Source: DAOTTW01 sp034437615 (GTDB lineage Bacteria; Chloroflexota; Anaerolineae; Aggregatilineales; Phototrophicaceae). From it: a stretch of DNA of 21,017 bases. How positions within the stretch are numbered: position 1 is the first letter of the stretch; every line of letters begins with the position of its first letter. The stretch spans positions 1 to 21,017 of the forward strand of contig DAOTTW010000198.1 of assembly GCA_034437615.1 (NCBI GenBank). The letters are read 5' to 3'. The translations under genes were made by a program, and so were the position numbers. Below, piece by piece: positions 6,088 through 14,062 of the stretch. A model generated the notes under the pieces. That model did not search any database. It was not told where the DNA came from and saw only the letters and a list, made by a program, of their open reading frames with translations.

Positions 6088-7911
6088 TTGCGTCAAACCA
6101 CGCTAAAGCCCATGCCGCTATCACAATCGCGCTCACGCCTACAAACCGCATTAGGGCTGGTCCTGCTGTTGTGGCTGGCCAGCCTGCCCGTTAAGCTCAT
6201 CGCCGCTTATAACATGGTGTGGGATATTGACATCGTGCCCGTTGTGGCGCAGGGTAGTGCGTGGTTCAGCGACGGTGTTTTTCCGGCGTATGGCACACTA
6301 TCCAGCGTAGCGGCTTATAATCTGCCGGGGCTGGTCTGGTTGCATCTGCCTGCACAATTGCTGACGCATGACCCGTATTGGATTATGCTGCTGACGTTGC
6401 TGGCCTTCAACCTCGTCAGCACGGTGTACGTGTTCTTGCTGGGGCGTTTGGTCGCGAATACGCGTGTGGGGCTGATTGCTGCGCTGCTGTTCACGTTCAG
6501 CGCAATCAGCGTATCGGGCAGTTATACGGCGTGGGCACAATTGCTGCTGCCGGGGTTTTTTGCCATGACTGCCTATCATCTGTTGCGCTGGTGCCTGCGG
6601 GAATCAGGCCGTGATTTAGCGCTGGCGGGCATCCTGGCGACGTTCGCCTTCATGACGCATTTTTCGGCGGTACTGCTATATGGGGCATTGCTGGCCGTCG
6701 CGTTGATCGCCCGCCCACGCTGGCACTTGGTCTGGTTGGCTGCTGGTGCTGGTGTCTGTGTGCTGCTGCTGGCCCCTTATGGCGTCTTTCAGTTTGAGCG
6801 TAATTTTGTGGATTTACGCGCCTTTTTCTCGCAGGAATCCACGCTATCCGCTGAGACACTGGAGCGCTACGCCTATCTGCAATCCGGCAATCCACAAGCA
6901 CCGGATACAACAGCCAACCCCAGCGCGCAGGCAGTGCCCGTATCACCCGACGCAGCAGCTAGCAGCACAGAAAACGCAACGCCATCGTTTACAGCGCGTC
7001 TGCTGCGTTTTGCGGCCAGCGTCCCGGCGCAATTTATACAGGCCAGCACCATCGGCTATAATGTTACGCCGCGTGCCCTGCAAAAATCCGCACCCGTAGC
7101 AGCCTTTAGCCTGCAACTCATCATGCTGGGCTTATACGCGGGGTTTATCCTGGGTTGCGCGCTGGCGGCGTGGCGTGTATGGCGTGCGAAAACCGTGCGT
7201 GGGCAACCGTCGCTGTGGTTGCTGGCATTTCTGCTGGCGCTTACGTCAGGCTTGATCGTCACAGGCACAGCCCCCTGGGAAAACGCGACTTACTACAGCG
7301 GCTTGATCGGCTTGCAGTGGGTGTTTACGGCGTATGCGCTGTCAACCCTACCCCAGCCCTACCCGAATTCAGGAAGGGAGCGTCGGATCACCAAAGGCGG
7401 AACGTTTCCTCTGCATACGTGGGAGACCGAGAGAGGTTTAATAATTCGCAAAGCTGTCGGGTGGCTCTTGGTTGGGATGCTGGTCAGCTACGCTTTGCTG
7501 CACAGCGCCGAACGCATCGAACGCATCCGGCAACACAACGACGCAGCCTATAGCAACCTCAATGTGTGGCTGTATCGGCACATTGACGACGCAACAGCCT
7601 GGATCGCACAGGATTGGCGCGAGGCGCACGACACGGCTACACTGAGCATCAGCTATGATTTTTGGCCAGAGATGGCGCATATCTGGTGGGTGGTGCCCTG
7701 GCATGAGGTGGATGCAGGCTATCGCATGGGCATGAGCTATGATTATCTGCTGCGGCACCTGCATGGGCTGCACAACCGCAACCAGAACCCAGTCGGGCTG
7801 GCAGACGACGCCGATTATCTGGTGACGTACAACACACACGACCTATCGGCCTATGATGCCGAAGCTGTGCGGCGTTTTGGTGCGATTGTCGTGGTCAAAT
7901 TGTCAGATTAG
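6088..7911 (+). CDS. multi-pass membrane glycosyltransferase, GT-C (PMT/ArnT-like)
   Basis: Integral membrane protein of about 600 residues with roughly ten or more hydrophobic helices. The first helix (LGLVLLLWLASLPV) is followed by an external loop carrying an acidic motif, VWDIDIVPVV. In GT-C enzymes of the PMT/ArnT type the first periplasmic loop holds the catalytic acidic residue, and a lipid-linked sugar is the donor. The C-terminal soluble part (about 500-607) lacks recognisable motifs. The start is either TTG 6088, immediately after the previous TGA, or ATG 6112; both lack a strong ribosome site, consistent with coupling to the upstream gene. The stretch from about 7345 to 7440, between two hydrophobic helices, reads like an inserted palindromic element. 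The family call is moderate; sugar and acceptor are unknown, though the neighbouring stalked lipoprotein is a possible acceptor (inference). Confidence 0.72.
   Translation: MRQTTLKPMPLSQSRSRLQTALGLVLLLWLASLPVKLIAAYNMVWDIDIVPVVAQGSAWFSDGVFPAYGTLSSVAAYNLPGLVWLHLPAQLLTHDPYWIMLLTLLAFNLVSTVYVFLLGRLVANTRVGLIAALLFTFSAISVSGSYTAWAQLLLPGFFAMTAYHLLRWCLRESGRDLALAGILATFAFMTHFSAVLLYGALLAVALIARPRWHLVWLAAGAGVCVLLLAPYGVFQFERNFVDLRAFFSQESTLSAETLERYAYLQSGNPQAPDTTANPSAQAVPVSPDAAASSTENATPSFTARLLRFAASVPAQFIQASTIGYNVTPRALQKSAPVAAFSLQLIMLGLYAGFILGCALAAWRVWRAKTVRGQPSLWLLAFLLALTSGLIVTGTAPWENATYYSGLIGLQWVFTAYALSTLPQPYPNSGRERRITKGGTFPLHTWETERGLIIRKAVGWLLVGMLVSYALLHSAERIERIRQHNDAAYSNLNVWLYRHIDDATAWIAQDWREAHDTATLSISYDFWPEMAHIWWVVPWHEVDAGYRMGMSYDYLLRHLHGLHNRNQNPVGLADDADYLVTYNTHDLSAYDAEAVRRFGAIVVVKLSD
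7345..7440 (+). repeat. probable in-frame palindromic element within the glycosyltransferase gene
   Basis: The DNA changes character to CCCTACCCCAGCCCTACCC, an EcoRI-like GAATTC centre, then GGAAGGGAG, and later GGGAGACCGAGAGAGG. It resembles the CCCTCACCCC...GGGAGAGGG intergenic repeats common in many bacteria. The encoded segment (PYPNSGRERRITKGG...ETERG) is charged and lies between two hydrophobic helices. Boundaries are approximate and were judged by eye. Confidence 0.45.
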
Positions 7912-7936
7912 AACGTGATTGAAGCGAGTGATCCCC

Positions 7937-8449
7937 ATGAAAATCATCGAGCAAACCCCGCAACGGTTGGTATTGCAGCAAAAGCGCGGCGGCATGGCCG
8001 TCGTGATGGCGATTTTTACGCTGCTGAGCGTCTTTGCGCTGCTCAATCTGCTGCTACAGGGCATCGCCAGTTTTTCAACGCTGCAACCCTTTGAACGCCT
8101 ATCGTGGGTGACGTGGACGCTGCTGATCGGCGTGATAGTGGGCATTGGCGGCATCCTATGGACGAGCACCGCACGCGGCACCACCTGCACCTTCGATAAA
8201 GCCGCCGAAAGTGTGCTGATAAGCGTACCGCGCCTTTGGCGTTTACGGCACACTGAGCATCCGATTTACGCCGTTTCCCGCATAGAAGCCGAACACAACG
8301 CCGAGTCGAAGGTTTACGGGTTGTTTCTGGTGCTGCGTAGTGGTGAACGCATCGCACTGGCTACGATGCTAGCGTTTGAACAAGATGCGGTAGAGGGCGT
8401 GGTTTACCGCGTGCGGGATTTTTTACGGGCGGCACCGCAGACGGCTTAA
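7937..8449 (+). CDS. small membrane protein, two predicted helices, function unknown
   Basis: A protein of 170 residues from ATG 7937; an in-frame TTG at 7919 would add six residues. Two hydrophobic segments at about 19-42 and 57-76 form a hairpin in the membrane. They are followed by a beta-rich cytoplasmic-type domain (TCTFDKAAESVLISV, IYAVSRIEAE, KVYGLFLVLRSGERIAL) of the kind seen in PH-like membrane proteins. That arrangement (short N-terminal beta strand, two helices, beta domain) is typical of small bPH-related proteins. It starts 25 bp after the glycosyltransferase and probably shares its transcript. I cannot name a family with confidence. Confidence 0.65.
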   Translation: MKIIEQTPQRLVLQQKRGGMAVVMAIFTLLSVFALLNLLLQGIASFSTLQPFERLSWVTWTLLIGVIVGIGGILWTSTARGTTCTFDKAAESVLISVPRLWRLRHTEHPIYAVSRIEAEHNAESKVYGLFLVLRSGERIALATMLAFEQDAVEGVVYRVRDFLRAAPQTA

Positions 8450-8481
8450 CCATCTGCTATCGTTTTTCTGTAGCAGGATGG
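8450..8481 (+). terminator. hairpin directly after the stop codon, possible terminator
   Basis: CCATCTGCTA (8450-8459) pairs with TAGCAGGATGG (8471-8481), allowing one bulged base, around an 11-nt loop containing five T. It begins at the base after the TAA. No T-run follows the stem, so factor-independent termination in this orientation is doubtful; a role in RNA stability is equally possible. Confidence 0.35.
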
Positions 8482-8494
8482 TGTACGCATACAC
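8481..8494. promoter_or_regulatory. 14-bp inverted repeat upstream of the Cys-pair membrane gene
   Basis: GTGTA and TACAC are separated by CGCA, about 36 bp upstream of the next start codon. The position and symmetry would fit an operator for a dimeric regulator, but only one copy is visible. Confidence 0.25.
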
Positions 8495-8529
8495 TACCTT
8501 TAATGTAAGAGACAACAGGATAAGGCATC

Positions 8530-9120
8530 TTGAGCGAACAAACACAGCCAGACCCCATCGACTCCAACCAGTACGAGACGCTGCGTGAGGAACGCGAACA
8601 AACCTGCCCATTTAAGCCCTGCCGAGGGCTAGAGCAGGATGAATTTTATCTGCGGGACATCCGCACGAACCGCCTGCTGTGCAATTGGTGCGCGGTGCAT
8701 ACCTCTGTGGGTTACATCGGCAAGGACGTGGCAAAACAGCAAGAGGCCCGCTATTTCAAGGGGACAACAAGCGATTACTTCATTGCATTCGGCATCACCA
8801 CTGCGTTAAGTGCCTTCGCGAATACCTTTGCGCTGTTTATCGGCTTCTTTATCTTTGCGCTATTTGTCGGTGGCGTAGCAGGTCCGGCCATCGGTACAAC
8901 GGCACGCCGAGCGACAGGCGGGCGCGTCGGGCGCTATTCGCCACAGGTGGCGGTCGCAGGCGTGGTTGCCGGGGGGCTGCTTAGCCCGACGCTGTTTTTC
9001 CTGCTGCGTGTGGGTGCATTTGTGGTCGCGCCACAGGTTGCCATTACAGATCTCTCGGTGTTGCTGTGCACGGGTATTATTGGCGTGACGGTTTACGGCA
9101 TTTTTATGCGTCGGATATGA
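8530..9120 (+). CDS. membrane protein with N-terminal Cys-pair (zinc-ribbon-like) segment
   Basis: A protein of 196 residues starting at TTG 8530, supported by AGGA (8517-8520) and AAGG upstream. The soluble N-terminus contains Cys26 and Cys31 (CPFKPC), then Cys51 and Cys54 (CNWC) with His57, a spacing compatible with one structural zinc site. After residue 80 there are about four hydrophobic segments (about 83-116, 117-124 with a polar break, 138-168 and 172-192), rich in Gly and Ala. No catalytic motif is seen. Such zinc-ribbon plus membrane proteins are frequently annotated only as hypothetical. It sits 81 bp after the preceding gene and 100 bp before recN, so it may be an independent unit. 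Function is unknown. Confidence 0.68.
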   Translation: MSEQTQPDPIDSNQYETLREEREQTCPFKPCRGLEQDEFYLRDIRTNRLLCNWCAVHTSVGYIGKDVAKQQEARYFKGTTSDYFIAFGITTALSAFANTFALFIGFFIFALFVGGVAGPAIGTTARRATGGRVGRYSPQVAVAGVVAGGLLSPTLFFLLRVGAFVVAPQVAITDLSVLLCTGIIGVTVYGIFMRRI

Positions 9121-9163
9121 TATTCTAACCCACAAGCGCCTGCTATCCCTGTGGCATGTGCGC

Positions 9164-9169
9164 TATAAT
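9164..9169 (+). promoter_or_regulatory. possible -10 element of recN
   Basis: A perfect TATAAT 52 bp before the recN ATG. The hexamer 17 bp upstream (TGCTAT) is a poor -35. It is the best promoter candidate in the 100-bp gap before recN. Confidence 0.4.
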
Positions 9170-9220
9170 TGAACATATCATCTAGTCAGCGGCCAATCAG
9201 CCGGAAGTCCCAGACGTACC

Positions 9221-11041
9221 ATGCTCGAAGAACTACGCATCCAGAATTTCGCGATTATTGACGAACTTGAATTGAGCTTTGCGCCCGGTTTTAACGTCAT
9301 CACGGGCGAAACCGGCGCTGGCAAATCCATCATCATCGACGCGGTTGAATTGCTGCTCGGCAGCAAGGCCGACACAGGGGCCGTGCGTACCGGAGCCGAC
9401 AAAGCCGTGATCGAGGGCACGTTCGCGTTGCATGAACAAGCACGCTTGCGTGTGCTGCCGATGCTGGAAGCCGAAGAACTCATTGAGGAAGGCGAAACGC
9501 CGGATTACGTGACGCTGACGCGGGAAGTGCGCCGCACGGGGCGCTCTACGGCACGCATTAATGGCGTGGTCGTGAAGGCCGATTTGCTGCGAGAGGTGGG
9601 CGGGGCGCTGGTGGATATTCATGGCCAGAGCACACACCTATCGCTGTTTCGCCCACGTTCGCACGTGAACTTGCTGGACCGTTACGCGGATTTGCTGGAA
9701 GTGCGTGATGCGCTCGGTAATGTGGTGCATACACTGCAAGACATTCGGCGCGAGATCAACAGCCTGGAAAGCGATACCGAAGCGCTCAAACGCCGTGCGG
9801 AGCGCCTGCGTTACGAAATTGACGAGATCGAAGCCGCCGCCCTGAAAACCGAAGGCAGCAACGATAATGATGAGGTCGGCGACGAAGAATCCGACTTGGT
9901 GACGGAGCGCAACCGACTGGCCAACAGCGAACAGCTTGCAACGCTGGCGGCGCAGGCGGTGACGCTACTCAGTGGTGATGAAGCTGGCGAGTCAGCCGAC
10001 GCGGTGGACCTGCTGATGCAAGTGGCGGCGCTGATGGGGCGTTTGGCGAAGATTGACCCCAGCCTGGATGACGATTACACGCTGGCGGAAGAGATCAGCA
10101 CAAACGCGCAAGAACTGGCGCTGACGCTATCCGGCTATGCGGACGAGATCGAGTTCAGCCCGTCGCGCCTGGATGAAGTTGAAGAACGGCTTGAGCTAAT
10201 TAAGTCGCTCAAGCGCCGCTATAAGGCCGATAACATCCAGGGCGTGCTGGATTATGCTGCCCGTGCCAGCGAAGAACTGAATGGCATCGAACACAGCGAC
10301 GAACGCCTGCTTGAACTGCGCGAAAAAGAAGAAAAGACACTGCGCCACATCGGGGAACTAGCGCAGCGCATCAGCCGCACCCGCGAGCAAGCCGGGCGCA
10401 AGCTAGCTGAGGGTGTCGTGCGTGAACTGCAAGATTTGCGTATGGCCAAGACTGAATTCGTGGTGCAGATGTTGCGCACAGAAGACGAACACGGCTGTTA
10501 CATCGGTAGTAAGCGCTATACATTTGATGCAACAGGTGTCGATAACGTCGAATTCTTGATGAGCGCTAACCCCGGCGAGCCGCCACGACCGTTGGCTAAA
10601 GTCGCGTCTGGCGGTGAAGCGGCGCGTATTATGCTGGCGCTCAAGCGCGTGCTAACGCAAGCCGACGAGACCCCACTGCTGATCTTCGATGAGATTGACC
10701 AAGGCATCGGCGGGCGCATCGGCGGCATCGTGGGCGAAAAGCTCTGGTCGCTCTCCAATGGCCATCAGGTCATGGTGGTGACGCACCTGCCGCAACTGGC
10801 CGGGTATGGCGACCAGCACTTTAAGGTGCACAAGCACGTCAAAGGCAAGCGCACGATCACACAGGTCAACGCACTGGCGCAGGACAAGCAACGCATCGAA
10901 GAACTGGCGGCGATGCTGGGGGCACAGGGCGAAAGCGGCCTACAGAGCGCACGGGAAATCCTCGAAGCAGCCCGCGAACGCAAGCAACACAACGGCAGCA
11001 TACCCACGAACATTGAACCCACGCAGCAATCTTTGCTTTAA
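9221..11041 (+). CDS. recN: DNA repair protein RecN
   Basis: SMC-like ATPase that gathers broken DNA ends during recombinational repair of double-strand breaks. It has 606 residues, slightly longer than the usual 550-560. The N-terminal half-head has FNVITGETGAGKS (Walker A 29-36) and the RecN-specific DIHGQ (from Asp132). A coiled-coil middle follows (about 165-410, heptad-like ERLRYEIDEIE, EEEL), including an acidic segment near 205-225. The C-terminal half-head has the ABC signature ASGGE (462-466) and Walker B LLIFDEID with Asp490-Glu491. All catalytic motifs are intact. The start ATG at 9221 begins the canonical MLEELRIQNFA. Its placement alone between unrelated genes is ordinary. No LexA-type operator was recognised upstream. 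Confidence 0.97.
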   Translation: MLEELRIQNFAIIDELELSFAPGFNVITGETGAGKSIIIDAVELLLGSKADTGAVRTGADKAVIEGTFALHEQARLRVLPMLEAEELIEEGETPDYVTLTREVRRTGRSTARINGVVVKADLLREVGGALVDIHGQSTHLSLFRPRSHVNLLDRYADLLEVRDALGNVVHTLQDIRREINSLESDTEALKRRAERLRYEIDEIEAAALKTEGSNDNDEVGDEESDLVTERNRLANSEQLATLAAQAVTLLSGDEAGESADAVDLLMQVAALMGRLAKIDPSLDDDYTLAEEISTNAQELALTLSGYADEIEFSPSRLDEVEERLELIKSLKRRYKADNIQGVLDYAARASEELNGIEHSDERLLELREKEEKTLRHIGELAQRISRTREQAGRKLAEGVVRELQDLRMAKTEFVVQMLRTEDEHGCYIGSKRYTFDATGVDNVEFLMSANPGEPPRPLAKVASGGEAARIMLALKRVLTQADETPLLIFDEIDQGIGGRIGGIVGEKLWSLSNGHQVMVVTHLPQLAGYGDQHFKVHKHVKGKRTITQVNALAQDKQRIEELAAMLGAQGESGLQSAREILEAARERKQHNGSIPTNIEPTQQSLL

Positions 11042-11090
11042 GCGGCCCTTTGCATTATATTTATATTCTGCATTGTTTCATTATGGGGCG

Positions 11091-11112
11091 GCACCACGTT
11101 TTCTCGTGGTGC
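11091..11112 (+). terminator. perfect 8-bp hairpin downstream of recN
   Basis: GCACCACG (11091-11098) and CGTGGTGC (11105-11112) flank a TTTTCT loop, 50 bp after the recN stop. No T-run follows, so it is either a factor-assisted terminator or a 3'-end stabiliser. Confidence 0.45.
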
Positions 11113-11228
11113 TATCGCCTATCCCGATGCTTCACGAGAAATGTGATGCCCTACGGTTATTTTGTGTGAATTTCTAAACCAATGCGCATTTTTAATACTT
11201 CGTTATAGCTTTAGTTTCAACGTAAGTG

Positions 11229-11234
11229 TATAAT
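11229..11234 (+). promoter_or_regulatory. possible -10 element of the PAS regulator gene
   Basis: A perfect TATAAT 37 bp upstream of ATG 11272 in an AT-rich stretch; no good -35 is seen at 16-18 bp. The rest of the 230-bp gap after recN shows only the hairpin described separately. Confidence 0.4.
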
Positions 11235-11271
11235 GTGAATTGTTTGGTACACAAGGCCGTTAAGTGATCTT

Positions 11272-12900
11272 ATGTCATTAACTGTTGTTACCGTTGGTTC
11301 AGCGCTTTTACGCCAACGCATCAAACCGTTCTTGAAACCCCTACCCTACACCACACGACACTTGCCAGATGTCGAAGCGCTGCGTGAGTGGAAGCGCAGA
11401 GCCGACTTGCATGATCTAATCGTCGTCGGTGAAGTCGAAGATGTCTTCTTAATCGAAGCGCTGCAGGTGTGCTGTTATTCAACGGTGATAGTCATCACGC
11501 GCAAGCCTTCGCTTGAGCAAGCCGTTGCACTGATGCGAGCTGGGGCCGTTGATTACATCTCTCATGAAATGCTAACATCGCATCGCCTTGAACTGGCACT
11601 CCAGCTTGCGGAACAACGCTATGCAAAGCGCCGACAGATTGACGACACACTCAGCGTTTTGCGAACGAATATGCACGATTACCTGTGGCGCGAACGCAGC
11701 AATACGCCCCGCAGCACTGCTACACGCGCCCTCACCGACATACTAGACCCACGTACACAGCAACCCACCAAACCAACGGAAATGGACGAACGCTACTATC
11801 GCATCGGCACCTTGCTATTAGATCAGCAAGCGATGCAGATTAGCTGTGAGGGTGAGGCGCTGGATCTATCGCCAACCGAATATGATATTTTGCGGCAATT
11901 GATGCTGGCGGATGGTCAGATCGTCAGCTTTGAAGATTTGGCCAGTTTTATGCAGAAGGTGCCTGTGGAGCGCCAACAGGCACGCAAAATGCTTTCCGCG
12001 CACATCAGCAACTTACGGGCGAAAATGCGCGAGCATCACTGTGATGGCTATTTGGCGAACCGAAGGGGCGTTGGCTACTACATTAATACCGATGTCGAAA
12101 GCGCTTACATGCGCCTGAAAGAAGAACTGCAACTCATCGTTGAATACACGCAGGATATGATTATCCACTGCGACGCAGAGGGCATCTTGCGCTATATCAC
12201 ACCGTCTGTAGAGCGCTTCACCGGGCAGCCAGCCACTTACTTCTTCGATACGCCGTTAGCTGAATTGCTCGAATTTGTACCAGCAGAAGAACAGGAAGCC
12301 GCGCAGCAAGTCTTCAACGCACCAGAAACAGATATAGAAGCGACCTGCTTTTTTCACATGCTTACAGCACAAGGGCAAAAAATCTGGTGTGAGGCGCTAT
12401 CGACCATTATCTATGAGGCACCATCTAAGCCCAATGGCTTCATCATCACTGTGCGGGATATGACCAGCCACAAAACCCATGCCGCAACACAACATCCCTA
12501 TCCGCAGCAGGTCAATGTGCTGGCGGAAAATAGCTCGGATAGCATTATGCGCTTTGATCGCCAATTGTACGTGACCTATGCCAACCCTCGCGCCCAGCGG
12601 CTTGCCAGCGATGTCTTTGGCATATCGGATTTACACGGCAAAACGCTGTCAGAGCTTATCTCGTATAATGAGCCGTTTGCGACGTGTGAGCCGCATTTTC
12701 GGCGTGCCTTCCAGGAGAACGAAACCAGCACTTTTGATTACAGCATAACAACCTCAAACGATAAACGCTACTTTAGCGTCCGTTTCATCCCCGAACCAGA
12801 CGAGCGCGGCTCTATCAACACCATCCTGGTTGTCATGCGCGATGTTACGCAGCCTAAGCAGGCAGAACTTGCGCTCAAATGCCATGAGGAAGCCCTGTAA
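11272..12900 (+). CDS. pseudo-receiver / winged-helix / PAS-PAS regulator
   Basis: A likely DNA-binding sensor protein of 542 residues. Residues 1-125 look like a response-regulator receiver, but the acidic pair of strand 1 is missing (TVVTVGSA), the phosphoacceptor position reads Gly (LIVVGEVED), and the strand-5 Lys is absent (DYISHEM), so it is probably not phosphorylated. Residues about 171-272 are an OmpR/PhoB-type winged helix (ALDLSPTEYDILRQLM, ISNLRAKMR, GVGYYIN). PAS domains follow at about 283-400 (VEYTQDMIIHCDAEG to VRDMT) and 414-530 (AENSSDSIMRFDRQ to VMRDVT). The protein ends 15 residues after the second PAS, exactly where a kinase or cyclase domain usually begins, so PAS input may control DNA binding. 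Truncation of a longer protein is the alternative. The gene is convergent with the Doc-type genes. Confidence 0.85.
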   Translation: MSLTVVTVGSALLRQRIKPFLKPLPYTTRHLPDVEALREWKRRADLHDLIVVGEVEDVFLIEALQVCCYSTVIVITRKPSLEQAVALMRAGAVDYISHEMLTSHRLELALQLAEQRYAKRRQIDDTLSVLRTNMHDYLWRERSNTPRSTATRALTDILDPRTQQPTKPTEMDERYYRIGTLLLDQQAMQISCEGEALDLSPTEYDILRQLMLADGQIVSFEDLASFMQKVPVERQQARKMLSAHISNLRAKMREHHCDGYLANRRGVGYYINTDVESAYMRLKEELQLIVEYTQDMIIHCDAEGILRYITPSVERFTGQPATYFFDTPLAELLEFVPAEEQEAAQQVFNAPETDIEATCFFHMLTAQGQKIWCEALSTIIYEAPSKPNGFIITVRDMTSHKTHAATQHPYPQQVNVLAENSSDSIMRFDRQLYVTYANPRAQRLASDVFGISDLHGKTLSELISYNEPFATCEPHFRRAFQENETSTFDYSITTSNDKRYFSVRFIPEPDERGSINTILVVMRDVTQPKQAELALKCHEEAL

Positions 12901-12942
12901 AAGATTATCATCAAGCTGCCGTCGTGTTTGTGCCAATGTGCG

Positions 12943-13434
12943 CTAGCTCTGCTGCTGAGTATGACCCTGTAACCAGCTTGCAATGGCTTCGATGTCACGT
13001 TCCCCTTTTGCGACGGATAAAATGAAGCGGTATTCAGCGTCTTCACTGCTGGTGAGTTGCAGGCCGTTCGCATTCAAAAACAGATGCAGGGCGCGTGCTG
13101 CGGTGCGCTTATTGCCGTCCGCAAATAGGTGATGATAGGCCAGCGAATGCAGCAGGGCGGCGGCTTTATCGTAGACCGTCGGGAATTGTGGCTGACCGAA
13201 TAAGCTCATGGTGGGGCGTTGGGCCGCAGAGCGCAGCAGATGCCGGTCTCGCACATAGGGCAGGCGCTCTGTCACCTGCTCGTTGATGTTATACAGGTCG
13301 TTGACGGTCAGGTACACGAAGCCATCATAGGGGTTGCGTTCGGGCTGGATGCGTGTTGTGCCGGCTGGGTTGTCGTGTTGAGTTGGCTGGCTCTTGATGT
13401 CATGGTTAGGCCAGTTATCGTGTTGCGAGTTCAT
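12943..13434 (-). CDS. Doc-type Fic-domain toxin, second of a tandem pair
   Basis: Doc proteins are Fic-fold kinases that phosphorylate EF-Tu and arrest translation. From ATG 13434 the protein has 163 residues. The active motif HLFADGNKR (residues 102-110) matches the Doc form HxFxDxNKR rather than the AMP-transferring GNGR form. A conserved lead-in, VRDRHLL...RP...FGQ, lies at 61-81. The first 37 residues are a polar, low-complexity extension absent from the paralogue upstream. The start overlaps the upstream Doc stop by 20 bp, so the two are translated from one message. By eye, about half of some 70 core residues are identical between the pair. No Phd-like antitoxin gene is adjacent. A longer frame runs to 13578 but would overlap the neighbour heavily and lacks family support. 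Confidence 0.82.
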   Translation of the reverse strand: MNSQHDNWPNHDIKSQPTQHDNPAGTTRIQPERNPYDGFVYLTVNDLYNINEQVTERLPYVRDRHLLRSAAQRPTMSLFGQPQFPTVYDKAAALLHSLAYHHLFADGNKRTAARALHLFLNANGLQLTSSEDAEYRFILSVAKGERDIEAIASWLQGHTQQQS

Positions 13435-13900
13435 CGAGTAGCCACTTCTGCTCTTGTATGATGTCGTCGATGAGTTGCGTATCGGCGTCAGTGTCTGCTT
13501 CTGGTAAGGTGACGCCTGTGGGTTCTGGTTGCAGCCATGCCGCCAACGCTTGCAAGTCGGTGCGGCCCTCTGCCACATCCAAGATCATCACTAGCGCTCG
13601 TTGCTGGACCCATGTTACCCGTAGACCGTTAACCCGCAATAAAAATAGCGCTGCGACGGTTGCTGTGCGCTTGTTGCCATCCTTAAAGGGATGGTTGCGG
13701 GCAATCGAATGCAGCAGGGCAGCGGCTTTCGCTTCGATACTACCGTAGGCATCCTGTCCGAAGGCGCTGGCCTGTGGGCGCTGTTCAGCGGCCAACAGCA
13801 GGTCAATATCGCGCACGCGGGTTTTGCCACTCATGATCTTTGCGTCATTAAGCAGGCGACCGTTGATAAAAATCAGTTCGCTGTAGGTTGGGTAGCGCAT
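13415..13900 (-). CDS. Doc-type Fic-domain toxin, first of a tandem pair
   Basis: A 161-residue Doc-like protein. The active motif HPFKDGNKR sits at residues 70-78, preceded by VRDIDLL, RPQASAFGQ and the AAALLHSIARN helix, all characteristic of Doc. A good ribosome site (GAGG, 7 nt before the ATG at 13900) fixes the start. The C-terminus extends about 27 residues beyond the Fic core as an acidic, helical segment (ADTQLIDDIIQEQKWLLDEL). In Phd-Doc systems the antitoxin gene precedes doc, but here the upstream 150 bp is a dispersed repeat and then an unrelated gene. The extra C-terminal helix could be self-regulatory, which is speculation. The protein could also be a chromosomal Fic enzyme not acting as a toxin. 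Confidence 0.85.
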   Translation of the reverse strand: MRYPTYSELIFINGRLLNDAKIMSGKTRVRDIDLLLAAEQRPQASAFGQDAYGSIEAKAAALLHSIARNHPFKDGNKRTATVAALFLLRVNGLRVTWVQQRALVMILDVAEGRTDLQALAAWLQPEPTGVTLPEADTDADTQLIDDIIQEQKWLLDELATR

Positions 13901-13940
13901 GGTTGATCCTCAAGCAGTGCTGGGCGGCAGCGCCAGATAA

Positions 13941-14062
13941 TAGCGTGGTTGTGTGTTTTTTCGTGGCGGACGCAGCAAGCCGCGTCCCTGCACATACGTT
14001 GTGAATCATAGGGACACCCCCAACCCAGAGATGAATGGGGTGTCCGAGGCGGTTCAAGCGCC
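13941..14062 (+). repeat. dispersed palindromic repeat, copy 2
   Basis: Same block order as copy 1. The central palindrome is perfect over 9 bp: GGACACCCC (14012-14020) and GGGGTGTCC (14037-14045). Two further complementary pairs are present: GGACGC (13968-13973) with GCGTCC (13982-13987), and GTCCCT (13984-13989) with AGGGAC (14010-14015). The last two share bases, so they are alternative pairings. The right end runs into the 3' end of the minus-strand S51-like gene and includes its stop codon (14054-14056). Confidence 0.75.

Noticed and set aside
6298..7839. Several 60-133 residue frames on both strands inside the glycosyltransferase gene
   Set aside because: They are shadows of a strongly hydrophobic, family-consistent reading frame and have no independent support.
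13435..13578. N-terminal extension of the second Doc-type protein to 13578
   Set aside because: It would overlap the first Doc gene by over 160 bases, is low-complexity, and starts at a codon without support; ATG 13434 gives a normal family length.
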